Source: Blasia pusilla (Eukaryota; Marchantiophyta; Marchantiopsida; Blasiales). From it: a stretch of 64,000 bases of DNA. The stretch covers positions 18,910,001 through 18,974,000 of the forward strand of contig CM114272.1 in assembly GCA_050084515.1 (NCBI GenBank), in the 5' to 3' direction. Below the pieces are notes generated by a model. That model worked only from the letters and a program-made list of their open reading frames with translations, was not told the origin of the DNA and ran no database searches. Position 1 is the first letter of the stretch. The number at the start of each line of letters is the position of its first letter. The translations under genes and the position numbers were made by a program. Positions 24,501 to 34,399 of the stretch are shown here, piece after piece.

Positions 24501-27500
24501 CCAAAGCAAAGCCTTGCGTCTCGAGAGGCTGAGAGACAAAACTATCATTCTCTCCCGTGATGCTGTAGTTCTTGAAGATCAGACTGCTCAGACCACTCCA
24601 TCTTTCGCTTCTTCTGATGCAGAAGATCTGGCTATCAGATCTGATCTTCTATTTTTCCGCTCATCCCCTAATCCTCAAACTTCCTTGCCTATTCCTGCTA
24701 CTTCCCCGATTATTCCCTCAGTGGGACCTCCCTCTCCTTCCATGACTTCTTCAGTGGGAGTTCAACCTCTTTCAAGTCCGCCACAGCCAGAGGATATGCC
24801 TTCACCAACGGTCTCTTCCACTGCATACCCCGTACCTGGTCATGGGCGTACCCATCTTTACTATGAAAGAAGACAACGAGCTCCTACTCCTCCTCTTGCT
24901 CAAAGAAAAAGTCCTCGCATTACTCGGGCTGTTGAGCGTTACGATGCACTTATTGAAGCTGAGAAGAACAAGAAGCGAGCTGCAGATAAGCGTTGGGCCC
25001 TGCCCCCATTCCCACTAAGTTACATCATACATTAGCGAGATTCAGATGTGGCTCTACTGACCTGGAGATTGAGAAAGGAAAATTCTCACAGAAGAAAAGG
25101 GAGGACAGATTATGTAGATTTTGCAACTCGGGGCTTGTTGATGATGAACATCACTACCTGTTCGACTGCACCTTTCACGATCACATTAGGCTTGACTTCC
25201 CAGATCTCTTTGTTCACCGAGCTCCCAGGGTCCTCCCGTTCATGACTAGGCAGAATCAGACTCAGATTGCTAAATTCTTGCATCGTTGTGTGAAGACCAG
25301 GGACACTCACCTGGCTCTGAGGACCCCTTAGGCCCTCACTGGTGCTTGCTCTCTCTCCAAGTTTGTTGTTAAGTCTCAATACTAAGTCCCATGGCCCTGT
25401 GGGGTCCCCGTGGACAATAAATCTATTCATTCATTCATTCATTCTACTAGTTCTTTTCTTGAACCCCAATCTTATGAAGAGGCTATCTCTGGACCTGACT
25501 CTTCACATTGGAAGGCTGCCATTTCTGCTGAACTTCAGAATATGGCTAGAATGAAGGCTTGGACTTTGGTTCCCCTTCCTCCTAATCAAAGCACAGTTGG
25601 CTGCCGTTGGGTTTTTTAAATTAAACCTCATGTGGATGGCACGATCCACAAGTACAAAGCCCGTCTGGTTGCTAAAGGATTTACTCAAGTTCCTGATCTT
25701 GATTACGACGAGACCTTTGCTCCTACTGTTAAACTTCAATCTCTTCGTATTCTTATTGCTATCGCTGCTTATTTCAACCTGGACTTACATCAATTAGATG
25801 TAATCGCTGCTTTTCTATATGGATTCCTGCAACACAAGATCTACATGGCCCTTCCTCCAGGCTTGCCAGTTCCCCATAATAACTTGGTCTGCCTTCTCGA
25901 AAGGTCCATTCATGGTTTGAAGCAATCAGCCCGTATGTGGTATGAACACTGTCACTATGTTTTACTCGACATTGGTTTTGTCAGCACCACTGCTGACTCT
26001 AATATTTACATTCTGAACAAGGACTCCAATTTTCTGATCCTTGCTCTCTACGTCGATGACACTGTCATCGCCAGCTCCAGTTCTGCGCTGCTTCAATTTG
26101 TCAAAACGAAGCTCCGCCAAGAGTTTGAAATGACTGATCTCCGTGAAGCTTATCATGTTCTGGGAAATCATATCCAACGAGACCGACAACAAGGATGGAT
26201 CAGGCTCAACCAGACGACTTACATCACCAACAAACTCAAACAGTTCAACATGCTGGGCTGCAAACCTATCTCCTTTGATTTTGGCCTTTATCTTAGTCAA
26301 GATCTTGATAAAGGCCAAAATCAAAGGATAGCTACGTACCAGGGACACTCACCTGGCAAGAAACGATACGTATCTTGATAAAGGCCAAAATCCCTTTGAT
26401 TTTGGCCTTTATCTTAGTCAAGATCAATCTCCTGTTCATCCTGCTAACATTGCAGCAATATCTTCTATTCCTTATAAAAGTGCTACAGGCAGTTTAATGT
26501 GGGCAATGGTATGCACTAGCCCCGATATTGCCTATTCTGTTAGCACTGTTGCACAGTTCATGACCAATCCTGGTCCTAGACACTGGACTGCTGTCAAACG
26601 TATTTTCAGGTATCTACAAGGGACAAAACATTACTTTCTCCAATATCAGCGCTCATCTACTCCTTTTCATCTTCAAGGATATTCTGATGCTGCCTATGGA
26701 GACAATATCGACTCCCGAAAATCTACTAGCGGATTTTGCTTTCTCCTTGCAGGAGGAGCAGTTAGTTGGGCAAGTAGAAAACAAAAGTGAGTTGCTCTTT
26801 CAAGTACCGAGTCTGAGTACATTCCAATGACTAAAACTAGCACTGAAGCTATTTGGATCAGAAGATTACTTTACGAAATTGGTTTTGCTCAGAAGATAAC
26901 TGAGATCTTCTGTGACAACCAGAGTGCTATTGCTTTGGTCAGTTCTACAAAACATCATGACCGCACCAAACACATCGACATTCAATACCACTATATCAAA
27001 GATCAAGTATCAAGTGGCGAAATTATTTTGACCTATATTTCAACTGCAGAGATGACTGCAGACATTTTTACTAAGGGTTTACAGAAAGGACCTCATCAGA
27101 AACATACTAAATCTCTAGGGTTAACTAGTAATGAAAATGGCTGATTTGTTCCCCTGAGTGGAGTGTAGGAAATCAATTAGTCCAGCGAAACAAATCATTA
27201 GAGTACTGATCCAAGAATTGATCACACGGATCAATCCATACGGACGATCTAGATTAGATTAGGATCAATGTTCTGTTTATTAGATAGATTGATTACTGCT
27301 AGCATTCATTCATCTTGCGAAACGATACGTAGCTATGAGACATTTCTGAAGTGACACAGTTACCGTCACGTCTTTTGATTACGGCTCTTACTTTAGAGCA
27401 GACTTTACTACTTATGTATCGGCTTTCAATCTATCAATATAGAGAACACAGAGAGTACAAACGCAATTTCAATTCATTCCGCAATTTTCACAAAACTCAA

Positions 27501-29903
27501 ATATTTGTCATGAGAAACCTTTTTCCTATCAGCTAATTCATAAGTCACATGAACAGAAACCGGAAAACAAAAGACGTTTACCAAACTTCTGAGGCATTAG
27601 GGAAAGTAGTGGTGATTGGAACTAGCACTCAATTTGACATGCATGAACATGGCTAGACACAGTGGCTGCCGAAAAAAAACCACCTTGATAACCACACTGC
27701 ATTACATTAACAAAGTCCTGAATAAACACATGGGTCCATTAAACCTCCCTAATATCTTGAGATCATACAAGTCCATTAGATGACCAGAATTGGGAAAGAA
27801 TCATGTAGAAAGTGAACATGGACCTCAAGACAGAACCTGTTGCAGCGCGGGCGTATTCCTTAATCGTGAAGCCACAAGTTCTAGTTGTTTGGTAATTTCG
27901 GCTGATGTAGCTGTGAGCGCATTGCGTGAGTTTGTAGATTTCCCTTGTAACGATGACTTTGTTGTAAAGGTACCGCATGGTTCAGCAATTCTCTCACTCC
28001 CAGTAAGCTCTTCTTCTCTAGGAGGAAAGCATGTAAACAGCTCTGCAACAGCTTCTTGAGACTCCACTGAGAATGAGAGGGGTGTTGTTGTGGACTGGCC
28101 CTTTCCTGGACCATTCGCTGGCTTCTGCACTGTAACACGGCGAGAATCCCCTTTTCTGCACCAAGACCACGAGTTCAACTCAGCAAATCATTCGCAATCA
28201 GCTCAGGCGCAATTACTTTCTTTAATCACAGGAGTCATTGCTATAGTGCTGCACCCAAGGGATTCTAGTCATTGACTGAGCAAGAAGTGCATAGACGTAA
28301 GTCATTCCAGTTGTTCGATTCTCAAGCTGTAGATTCACCAAGTAAAGTTTTCTACCAGGATTCAACAGATATTAGACATAGTCTGCAGCAATTCGTCCCT
28401 TGCCACTACAAAGTGATAGCCACTGTCCACATGGTTACTCCCACATAGAAAGTTCACTCCTCGTATCAGTTTGATGTTCTAAAGGATCATTAGTTCCAAG
28501 ATGAAAATCTGCAGAATTAAAAAAGAAACCTCCAGCTCTGAATCTTGCAGATTCTGACTGCTACACGAGTCTAGCCGCAGACATTTTCTACAAATAACGC
28601 TGGGACCTCTCCAAGCACCCTGAACGTTAGAAACTGTAAGTCGTAATATATAACGTCCAAACGTTGATCATAGTTATTAATTTTCAAACCTTCATCCATC
28701 TCACAAAAGTGGAAACTTACCCATGGCTCTTGGACTTGAACCCCATCCTCTTACAGAACTCATGCACCACTGCTCTGTCATGATTGCTCAAACCAGCTTC
28801 AAACGTCAATTCTGAAACACAGACCACTGGTCAGGTTAGGTCACATCTATACCACCACAGGATTTCAACAAGTGATGTACCAATCAGTCAAAACCTTGGC
28901 CCATCTCCGAGTTCGAATTTGACAATCAGTCACAACCCAAGGGACGCAAAGGATCCAGTGTAAGAAACTATGGCATGCAACCGTCACGGCCACCATGGAG
29001 AAGTGTGTCCAAGTCTATATGCCGTGGAATGGCTCGAATCGCTAAACACGACCATCCTCTCACTCCTCAAACAGGCCGTTGGAGAATACATCGGATCCCC
29101 ACTTCGTGAGGCAGACAATTCCAGTTCATACACATCCTGCCTGCACTTACGAGCTCTACATTTCTTGCATTCGGCTCTAATTTTTAATAACCGGTTCGAT
29201 GTATGTCCCACGACGAGAAATTGTTCTGAATTCCTCTCCTTATGCACATTATATCCACCCCTGGTCTCATTTGCGGCTTCGAAGGCTAGTTGCCCCAGTT
29301 CCTTACTCATCAGTCATCCAACATGCGAAGTACAACACTGATCTTGGTTTCACATCCAGAACCAGCGTGCAGGTAGACGACGAGATATCTCCGGGTGCAG
29401 TCATGGACAAGGTGGACTGCTGATGGGGGGTATCTTAGCCAACCGAAGAAAAAAATCTGGATGAAAAATATGGTATTTCTCGCTCTCTGCTGACTAAAAC
29501 AAACTACTGCTTTCCATGGAATTCGTGGGGAAGGAATTCCGAGCGACCCTAACGAGCGGAAGGCATGGATGATGAGAGCATGCTCCAGTCCACTCGGATA
29601 AACTGAAAAGCACGACGACATTGAAGGGGAAATATATCATGAACGACGACTGCGTCCAATCTCAGACGCACTGCGACGTCAAGAAAGGAATAGAGGGTGG
29701 TAATTGACCACAATTTGGTACACTCCCCAGATACACAAGAGCATAAAGCCTTCAGCCGCACCTTTGACATCACTGGCTCTGAATTGCTCCAGCCGCTCTG
29801 CAATACTGATTCGATCAGCTTCCGAAACAGGCCTGCGACCAGCCGAGATCCCCATCCGCCCACCACGGCCTCCACCCCTCCCTCCATCTCCCCTCGAATC
29901 CAT
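15089..29903 (-). CDS. NIH: R3H/ankyrin DEIH-box RNA helicase, NIH/DExH-like (14 exons)
   Basis: ATP-dependent 3'-5' nucleic acid helicase of the DEAH/RHA family, related to Arabidopsis NIH (nuclear DEIH helicase); role inferred from homology. Exons (minus): 29762-29903, 28721-28811, 27837-28155, 21515-21589, 21204-21248, 20796-20886, 19934-19992, 19262-19438, 18996-19048, 18867-18900, 18452-18541, 17152-18165, 15801-16913, 15089-15538. All introns are GT..AG and all phases fit, giving 3753 nt and 1250 residues. Domains: R3H (~32-90), helicase core with motif [11 protein letters not shown] (215-224), Ia TQPRR (245-249), II DEIH (334-337), III SAT (366-368), ankyrin repeats (~435-525), motif [12 protein letters not shown] (638-648), [10 protein letters not shown] (686-693), HA2 and OB (~740-1050), and a Gly/Arg/Pro-rich tail. 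A copia element sits in intron 3. No break is seen; likely functional. Confidence 0.93.
15801..16913 (-). CDS. NIH: helicase exon 13 (winged helix, HA2 ratchet, OB fold)
   Basis: 371 codons beginning V-K-L-L-D-P. The winged-helix/HA2 part contains [25 protein letters not shown] and A-A-G-Y-R-E-P-F. The OB-like part contains [16 protein letters not shown]. An acidic stretch ([15 protein letters not shown]) follows, then V-D-R-W-L-R-F. Ends in phase 0 at donor GTTAGT. Confidence 0.93.
17152..18165 (-). CDS. NIH: helicase exon 12 (ankyrin insertion and second RecA domain)
   Basis: 338 codons. After V-R-T-F-Y-L-E-D it carries an insertion with two ankyrin-like repeats ([14 protein letters not shown] and [13 protein letters not shown]), a feature of plant NIH-type helicases that suggests protein contacts. 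Then [11 protein letters not shown], motif V and motif [10 protein letters not shown], ending [10 protein letters not shown]. Confidence 0.93.
18452..19992 (-). CDS. NIH: helicase exons 7-11 (DEIH box and SAT)
   Basis: Exon 7 (19934-19992): [14 protein letters not shown]. Exon 8 (19262-19438): R-L-E-S-K-G-G and L-L-R-K-V, with a Gly/Pro-rich insertion, ending D-A-T-H-I-I-V. Exon 9 (18996-19048): D-E-I-H-E-R-D, the Walker B box that gives the NIH class its name. Exon 10 (18867-18900): [11 protein letters not shown]. Exon 11 (18452-18541): [12 protein letters not shown], motif III coupling ATP hydrolysis to unwinding, ending F-T-Y-P. Confidence 0.92.
20796..21589 (-). CDS. NIH: helicase exons 4-6 (motifs I and Ia)
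   Basis: Exon 4 (21515-21589): [11 protein letters not shown], the conserved lead-in of DEAH helicases. Exon 5 (21204-21248): 15 codons, [15 protein letters not shown], the Walker A nucleotide-binding loop. Exon 6 (20796-20886): V-P-Q-Y-I-L-D-H and I-I-C-T-Q-P-R-R, motif Ia. Introns between are AT-rich without recognised inserts. Confidence 0.92.
21749..22065 (+). repeat. copia-1 5' LTR
   Basis: 317 bp, TGTAGGAAATC to TTTTCACA. Matches the 3' LTR at 27164-27492. Confidence 0.93.
22066..22077 (+). promoter_or_regulatory. copia-1 primer binding site (initiator Met tRNA type)
   Basis: TGGTATCAGAGC immediately after the 5' LTR, the standard plant copia minus-strand primer site complementary to the 3' end of initiator tRNA-Met. 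Confidence 0.92.
22273..23195 (+). pseudogene. copia-1 Gag
   Basis: Capsid/nucleocapsid protein. Starts ATG at 22273 (M-V-N-S-N-M-F) with [10 protein letters not shown], a typical copia Gag opening, then the UBN2-like core ([20 protein letters not shown]). A Gly/Ser-rich stretch precedes a CCHC knuckle [13 protein letters not shown] in which the third position is a TAA stop. Confidence 0.88.
23299..25000 (+). pseudogene. copia-1 protease and integrase
   Basis: Protease: [10 protein letters not shown], the D-T-G-A copia signature, directly after a TGA. GAG-pre-integrase: L-W-H-Q-R-L-G-H-I and C-R-A-C-R-H-G-K, the HHCC zinc site. Integrase core: H-T-D-I-C-G-P, R-S-D-N-G-G-E and [10 protein letters not shown] for D, D and E. 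A TGA at 24082 splits the core. The C-terminal part is Pro/Ser-rich and runs into a LINE insertion. Confidence 0.9.
25000..25444 (+). mobile_element. 5'-truncated LINE (non-LTR) insertion inside copia-1
   Basis: About 440 bp interrupting the copia ORF between integrase and RT. The open frame to 25331 ends in a LINE-type C-terminal zinc knuckle ([17 protein letters not shown]) and [10 protein letters not shown] short 3' UTR follows and the element ends in an (ATTC)n tail at about 25423-25442. The protein part is typical of the last ~110 residues of LINE ORF2-like proteins; loss of the 5' end is typical of incomplete target-primed reverse transcription. The clade is not assigned and the exact 5' boundary is uncertain. 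Confidence 0.7.
25447..26790 (+). pseudogene. copia-1 reverse transcriptase
   Basis: RT with the plant copia pattern: [31 protein letters not shown] and the active-site box Y-V-D-D (about 26049-26060). A TAA at 25618 breaks the start; the piece 25632-26378 is open. The segment 26272-26413 is rearranged (separate entry). The frame resumes at 26497 with G-S-L-M-W-A-M-V and Y-L-Q-G-T-K. Confidence 0.9.
26272..26413. repeat. patchwork of inverted repeats and filler in copia-1 RT
   Basis: A 21-bp arm (26272-26292) is followed by its exact reverse complement (26307-26327), a 45-60 bp filler, the same inverted arm (26377-26392) and the forward arm again (26393-26413). The filler contains a 20-nt copy (26338-26357) of LINE sequence at 25296-25315 and a 13-nt copy (26360-26372) of 3' LTR sequence at 27319-27331. 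It interrupts the RT frame. Confidence 0.85.
26680..27144 (+). pseudogene. copia-1 RNase H
   Basis: C-terminal Pol domain: [16 protein letters not shown], a TGA at 26788, [16 protein letters not shown] and [10 protein letters not shown], ending A-D-I-F-T-K-G-L. These are the catalytic Asp/Glu and His blocks of plant copia RNase H. Confidence 0.88.
27164..27492 (+). repeat. copia-1 3' LTR
   Basis: 329 bp, TGTAGGAAATC to TTTTCACA, followed by AAACT. It has a small insertion (GAGAGTACA region, 27450-27459) relative to the 5' LTR. Confidence 0.93.
27837..28811 (-). CDS. NIH: helicase exons 2-3 (R3H domain)
   Basis: Exon 2 (28721-28811) encodes [20 protein letters not shown]; the R-x-x-x-H spacing and the K-R-M-G-x-x-S-x-S block are R3H hallmarks for single-stranded nucleic acid binding. 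Exon 3 (27837-28155) continues [12 protein letters not shown] and a less conserved Ser/Thr-rich spacer. Exon 3 ends CAACAG|GTTCTG, in phase 0 with exon 4 more than 6 kb away. Intron 2 (28156-28720) holds no recognised feature. Confidence 0.9.
29762..29903 (-). CDS. NIH: helicase exon 1 (start codon, Gly/Arg-rich N-terminus)
   Basis: 47 codons plus one base, starting ATG at 29903-29901 with M-D-S-R-G-D-G-G and an RGG-like run (possible RNA contact), then [11 protein letters not shown], the beginning of the R3H region. Donor GTGCGG follows 29762. An in-frame upstream ATG near 29987 exists, but the sequence between does not look conserved, so the internal ATG is preferred. Confidence 0.85.
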
Positions 29904-32029
29904 CACCCCTTGCCCACCCACACGCAACCAAACACCTTCCACCCTCGACCAACAACAGTCAACCACCAACCAATCAACCTCCTTCAACCCTCGGTCGTCC
30001 TCTCCTCCCCGACTTCAATGCTCTCGAATCCCAACCCCCAGTCCGTTGCAGAATGCGATCCTCCTTCCTTCTCATTCCTAATCCCCAACCAAAACAGAGC
30101 CACTTCCCAACTCCTCCTCCTCTCTCCACTTCTCTCTCTTTCTCTGTCTGTCTTTCTGTCTGTCTCTCTCTCTCCGTCTCTCTGTGTCTCGCCTATCCTG
30201 TTCCGTTCTGTTCACTGTCTGTCTCTCGTCCTCTGCCTCGTCTGTTTCGTGTAAGTGTCTCTGTGTTAAGGCCGGGATTCCTTTCGTTGGGTTTTTCGAC
30301 GGTAGCAGGAGGTACGGGACGTCTGCTATGAGGACACGATTCTTCTGTCTGCTTTTAAAACAGGTTTTCTGGGGTTGTTCTTCCGGTCCCAACTGCAGGC
30401 TATTGTGGGAAACGGCCACGCACTGTAGTAGTGGTCTTAGCTTTCAGGTCTTGGCTTTCCTGAGGGCAATCACTTTTGGTTACGCGGTTGTGTGGTTTGA
30501 GGTGGACGCGCTTTCTGGAGATGGAGTGTGGGCGAGCTCCGCTTGTGTGGGCCGGTGCCGGCCTTGCTTGGTCATGGATCCTTTGCCCGATTGATCGCTT
30601 GCCGGGTGCAGTCAATAGGAGAAGCCACTGCAGGAGTAGAGTTGTGGTGGATCGGGTCGAGGGTGTCAGACTTTAAAGGAGCGTCTGGCGATCACTGTTT
30701 TGAGAGGTTTCCGACCCGCGCGTGTGACAGCCTCAATTGGCCGCGACTCCTGACTGCTTTCTTGCTTGCTTACTGATTTCTCGGTGTCGGATTGACTCTC
30801 TCTCACGTGGACTAGAAATCAATTCTCAATTCTCCCTGTGTCTCTTTCACAGTAAGCAGTCACAGTGGATGAGAAAAGGTCCTTCCTCTCATGTTCACAA
30901 TCTTCAGTTCTTCCGCACTCTGCGGCTATCCCGGTCGATTGCAGGGCTTCTGTGTCTCTAACTTCGCCTATCAGAGTCCCGTGGCGTCCTCATAAACCAT
31001 AAATCACTCAATTCATCCTCTCTCTCTCTCTCTGTGTCTGTGCACTCGCCTAACTTTGACATGCGTGCGGGGGCATTGTAAGGCTGGTCACCCGGAAAGA
31101 GTCAATTTCGTAGGAAGGACTCCAGTGTCTTCCTTGGCCACTGTCAGGCACGCCCGGCGTGATTCGAATTGTCATGATGCTGAAAATGCTGGAATGCACC
31201 ATTCGTCCACATGCTCTTTCCCTCTCTCTCTGTCTGTCCGTCTCTCTGTGCATGCGATCGCGGGATCCTGTGTTCTATTTTATGCAAGAGCTTGGCAGAT
31301 CGGAAGGCAATTTGCGGGAGCGGTGCAATCTCGTGAGGGACTTCCGCGAACGCAACACGTCCGACCGTTCATCAGACTGTAATCCAAAATCACGCTAGAT
31401 TCCATTCCATGTCTGACCAGTTCGCAATGGGCAGCTTCCGGGAGCTGCACAGGCCGCGCACGAAGTCGCCCACTCCTTCACCTCTCAATCCTCGTCCTCC
31501 ATCGCCATAGATTCCATTCGAGCCCGATTACCAGACTGAATTCCACCTCCAATCTTTTGTATTTGCTGAAGAGGGGCATGGGAAAAAACGTGCTTGGCAC
31601 CAAACACAAAAGGTGTGGAAGACAAGCATGTGTTAAAAATAATATTGGATAAATATTATTCGGTCCTTCATTTGGAATAGAATAACCTCATTCGGAATAT
31701 AACCCACGCTAAGCGAAGAAATAATATTAATTTCCAATCACAATTCAAATAAGAATATATATACATAGTTTAAGAGGAACCAAGACATGATATATCTCCA
31801 TTTATTTTGTGATCATCTTTCCAGGTCAAAATAGTCACATCTTTCATAAAATCAATATCATGTAATTGATTGGGAGAAATGTCAGAGATCAAATCAATAA
31901 GATTGCATATGTTGTTACTATTAGTGACAATTCCAAATGATAATTCTTAAAAATCTTCTCCCAAATGAGGATGCAAAAGTGCACGATGTCACATGTGAGT
32001 AGCCGATAGGCCGAGATTTATCATGGATA
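29904..32029. promoter_or_regulatory. upstream region of the helicase gene; CT-rich tract
   Basis: Holds the presumed promoter and 5' UTR of the helicase gene (minus strand). On the plus strand 30110-30240 is a CTCT/CTGT microsatellite; shorter CT runs recur at 31018-31040 and 31214-31245. CT-rich tracts are common in plant core promoters and leaders, so a divergent plus-strand transcript is possible, but no open frame here looks like a conserved protein. 31620-32029 is AT-rich with nothing recognised. Confidence 0.35.
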
Positions 32030-32400
32030 GGGCGTAGGAACTAGCGGACTATCTTGGGTGTAACTTTGTCCCAAGGTGTCGGATGAGGTTGAGGATAGGT
32101 CCATTTTGTCCGGAACGTCGTTTCTGGCAACTTTCATGTTGAGGTCTTTCACAACCGGGTGACTTGTTGACTAGGTCACCCGCCCTTGGTAACCTGTGCA
32201 CGTAGGTTACCAAGGAGAGGGCTAATTTTAGGGGAAGAGCCTTTTGGCTCTTCCCAACCCTATATAAGAGAGGAAGATGGCTTTCCTAAGCCATCTTTCT
32301 CATGTTGGGCCGTTGGAGCACCTCCCTTGTATGTGTGTGAGATAGGACTAGGGTGCTAGCGTCTGGATTCCTTGATAGCACAAGGTGGACGAGGCTCGAT
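32030..32400 (+). repeat. LTR-like region of gypsy copy D with hairpins and TATA box
   Basis: Contains a perfect 12-bp stem CCTTGGTAACCT/AGGTTACCAAGG around an 8-nt loop (about 32184-32215), a 10-bp stem GGGAAGAGCC/GGCTCTTCCC around TTTT (about 32232-32255) and then TATATAAGAG (32261-32270), a likely TATA box. Layout resembles a U3 promoter. Part of it recurs inverted near 6354-6452. No 3' partner is present, so the boundaries are approximate. Confidence 0.45.
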
Positions 32401-34119
32401 ATGCCGATGTAGATTGAAGAGTGGAGTTTTAGGCCGGGTGTGTCATTTTTACTACTCTTTATTTTTACATGAGAAAGATATCAGGGGGATGGTGGGAATT
32501 CGTTGTTTGCAAGTAGGCAAGCGAGTTGCCTCGGTCGGGAGCCAGTCGAGACGTTGGTTGGCGTCGTATTTGTCATTTTTCTGTTCGGAAGACTGTGGGC
32601 GGAAGCGCTGTCTGTTTTTCTCAGATTTTGCTGGTAGCGGACTAGAGTAGAGCAGCAGCAAAGTGGCGGACATGGTGCTCAAGTGTAGCACATACTATAA
32701 CGTTGATGGGAGAAGGGAGAATGTCGGGAGAGAGAGAGAACATATTAGGTCAAGAAGTGCAGCCCCCTTGAGGAGTTCGGCTAGGCTAGGTCGCAGTTTA
32801 GGGCAAGAAATTTAGGTCAGGGACGTGGCTCAGGTCGTATAGTTGCGGATGGAATTGCAAAAGCCGAGAGTTGCAAGGCAGGTAGTCGGGTTGAGGCAGA
32901 GCCGCGTTCAAGGTCTGAGGTTGGACAAAGCTAGGATGTGACCACATAGGGCCACATAGGGATGTGGACTGGGTGGTGTCAGAGGGGCGTGAGCCATTAT
33001 GGCTCCATAGGGCACTGTGTGGGGTTGGCCGCGGGGAGTGCATGACGGAGCCACGAAGGCTACGTCAACAGGAAGAGAAAGCGGGTTGAGGAGTGTGCGC
33101 ATAGGGATGCGTGCCCATGTAGAGGTAGAAGGAACGGTGGAAGGGGTTTGAAGGCGGTGCCGCGTGCCCACAAGAAGGGAGGAGCGGGAGCTAGGCAGGG
33201 GGCTCTTAGATTGCGGGAGGTAGAAGGTAGGGAGGCCGTTCATAGGGCCGCGTGCATAGGGCAGAGCTAAGGTCGGAAAGAGGAAGGAAATTGAGGGCCG
33301 AGTTGAGAGGGTCCAGGGAAGGAAGAAGGAAGGAACGAAGGTGGAAGCAAGGGCTAGCCGCATAGGGCGACGTGCTCGGAGCTCCAACGACAAAGGGAGC
33401 TGCATAGGTCAACGCGCCAACAAGTCAAGTTAGGGCTGCGCACGGGGCAGCTAGATTTGGAGAAGGAGACGAGTTGGGAGTGGCTTGGATGGTGTAGGGC
33501 TTGAACGTGGTAGCGCAGTCCGACATGGTACCACAGTTGGCGGGAGTGACGTGGTAAAGTCGGACGTAGTCGGAAGGAAAGACATGGTTGGGAGCCAACC
33601 AGGGTAAGTCAGGTTACATGCCGCGTGTGGGGATGGACGGAGAGGTTTGCGCGACATGATGTTTTTGGGGCGCAACAGGGCGTTGCGAGAGTTGACGATG
33701 GAGGGGCAGTGCGCATGATGCTGACAGGTTGTCCGCATCTGTTGATGGGAGGATCGACGTGTTGGTCGAGGAGAGTGTTGTGTTGCGGACGTTGTCATAT
33801 CACGTGGAGGAGTGCATGTTGACGGTGCTGCAGGTTGGAGGGGGTGATCAGGTTACGCATTCGAGTCCCTTTTCCCGCACTTGTCATGTGTGATTGAGAG
33901 TGCTGGGTATCGGGTAGTAGCTGGTGCTAGGTGGGTGCAGTGATGGTGACGAGTGTAGATTCTTTTCATGTGTAGCATGTTGGTGGATATACGGCGGTTG
34001 CCGAGTAGGGGTCGCGTGTATGCCCCGAGAGAGTGTCGCTACGTTAGATGAGTCAGTTGGGAGGCTCATGGTAAGCCCAAGTGTTGAGTGTGCGTGAGGC
34101 CGGGTATGTCATCACGGGA
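32401..34119 (+). other. probable leader of gypsy copy D
   Basis: GC-richer than its surroundings, no supportable gene. Contains loosely repeated CATAGGG-CGCGTGC blocks (32940-33420). Open stretches on the minus strand, such as 32908-33405, are low-complexity Ser/Pro/Leu-rich shadows. Its position between the LTR-like region and gag matches the long leader of copy B. Confidence 0.35.
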
Positions 34120-34399
34120 TTGATGTTAGCATAGGTGAGCTAGTGAGGCGTGTGGGAGACTCTTGGTGAGTCTCAGTGCTTGAGCGGGTGAGACAGGGTT
34201 TGTCATCACGGCGTTCTTCCAGGGTTCGGAAGAATGGGGTAGTGTCAGTAGTAGTAGTGGTGTGACACGGAGTGGAGTGAGATACCGAGGGGTTACCAGT
34301 GAGGAGCTACCTCGATATCCATCTGTGGTTGGATAGTCATCACTAGACACTGGGTCTCGTCATGAGATCGCAGACAGAGACAGTAGTACTTGGCAGGAG

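Larger units (their letters stand above)
21749..27492 (+). mobile_element. Ty1/copia retrotransposon (copia-1) in helicase intron 3
   Basis: 5744 bp, antisense to the host gene. LTRs at 21749-22065 and 27164-27492 are near-identical (about seven substitutions and two small length differences by eye). A perfect 5-bp target duplication AAACT flanks it (21744-21748 and 27493-27497). PBS TGGTATCAGAGC follows the 5' LTR. Order gag, protease, integrase, RT, RNase H is that of copia. Stops in the Gag zinc knuckle (23137), before the protease (23297), in integrase (24082), in RT (25618) and in RNase H (26788) make it inactive. Without it the intron would be about 500 bp. Confidence 0.95.

Noticed and set aside
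25423-25442. (ATTC)n as an independent microsatellite
   Set aside because: It directly follows a LINE 3' end and is better explained as the LINE tail.
29697-30254. 185-codon plus-strand open frame, Ser/Pro-rich
   Set aside because: Antisense to helicase exon 1 and then inside a CT microsatellite; composition explains it and no domain is recognisable.
32908-33405. 165-codon minus-strand open frame
   Set aside because: Low-complexity Ser/Pro/Leu composition from the GC-richer leader of copy D, with no conserved blocks.
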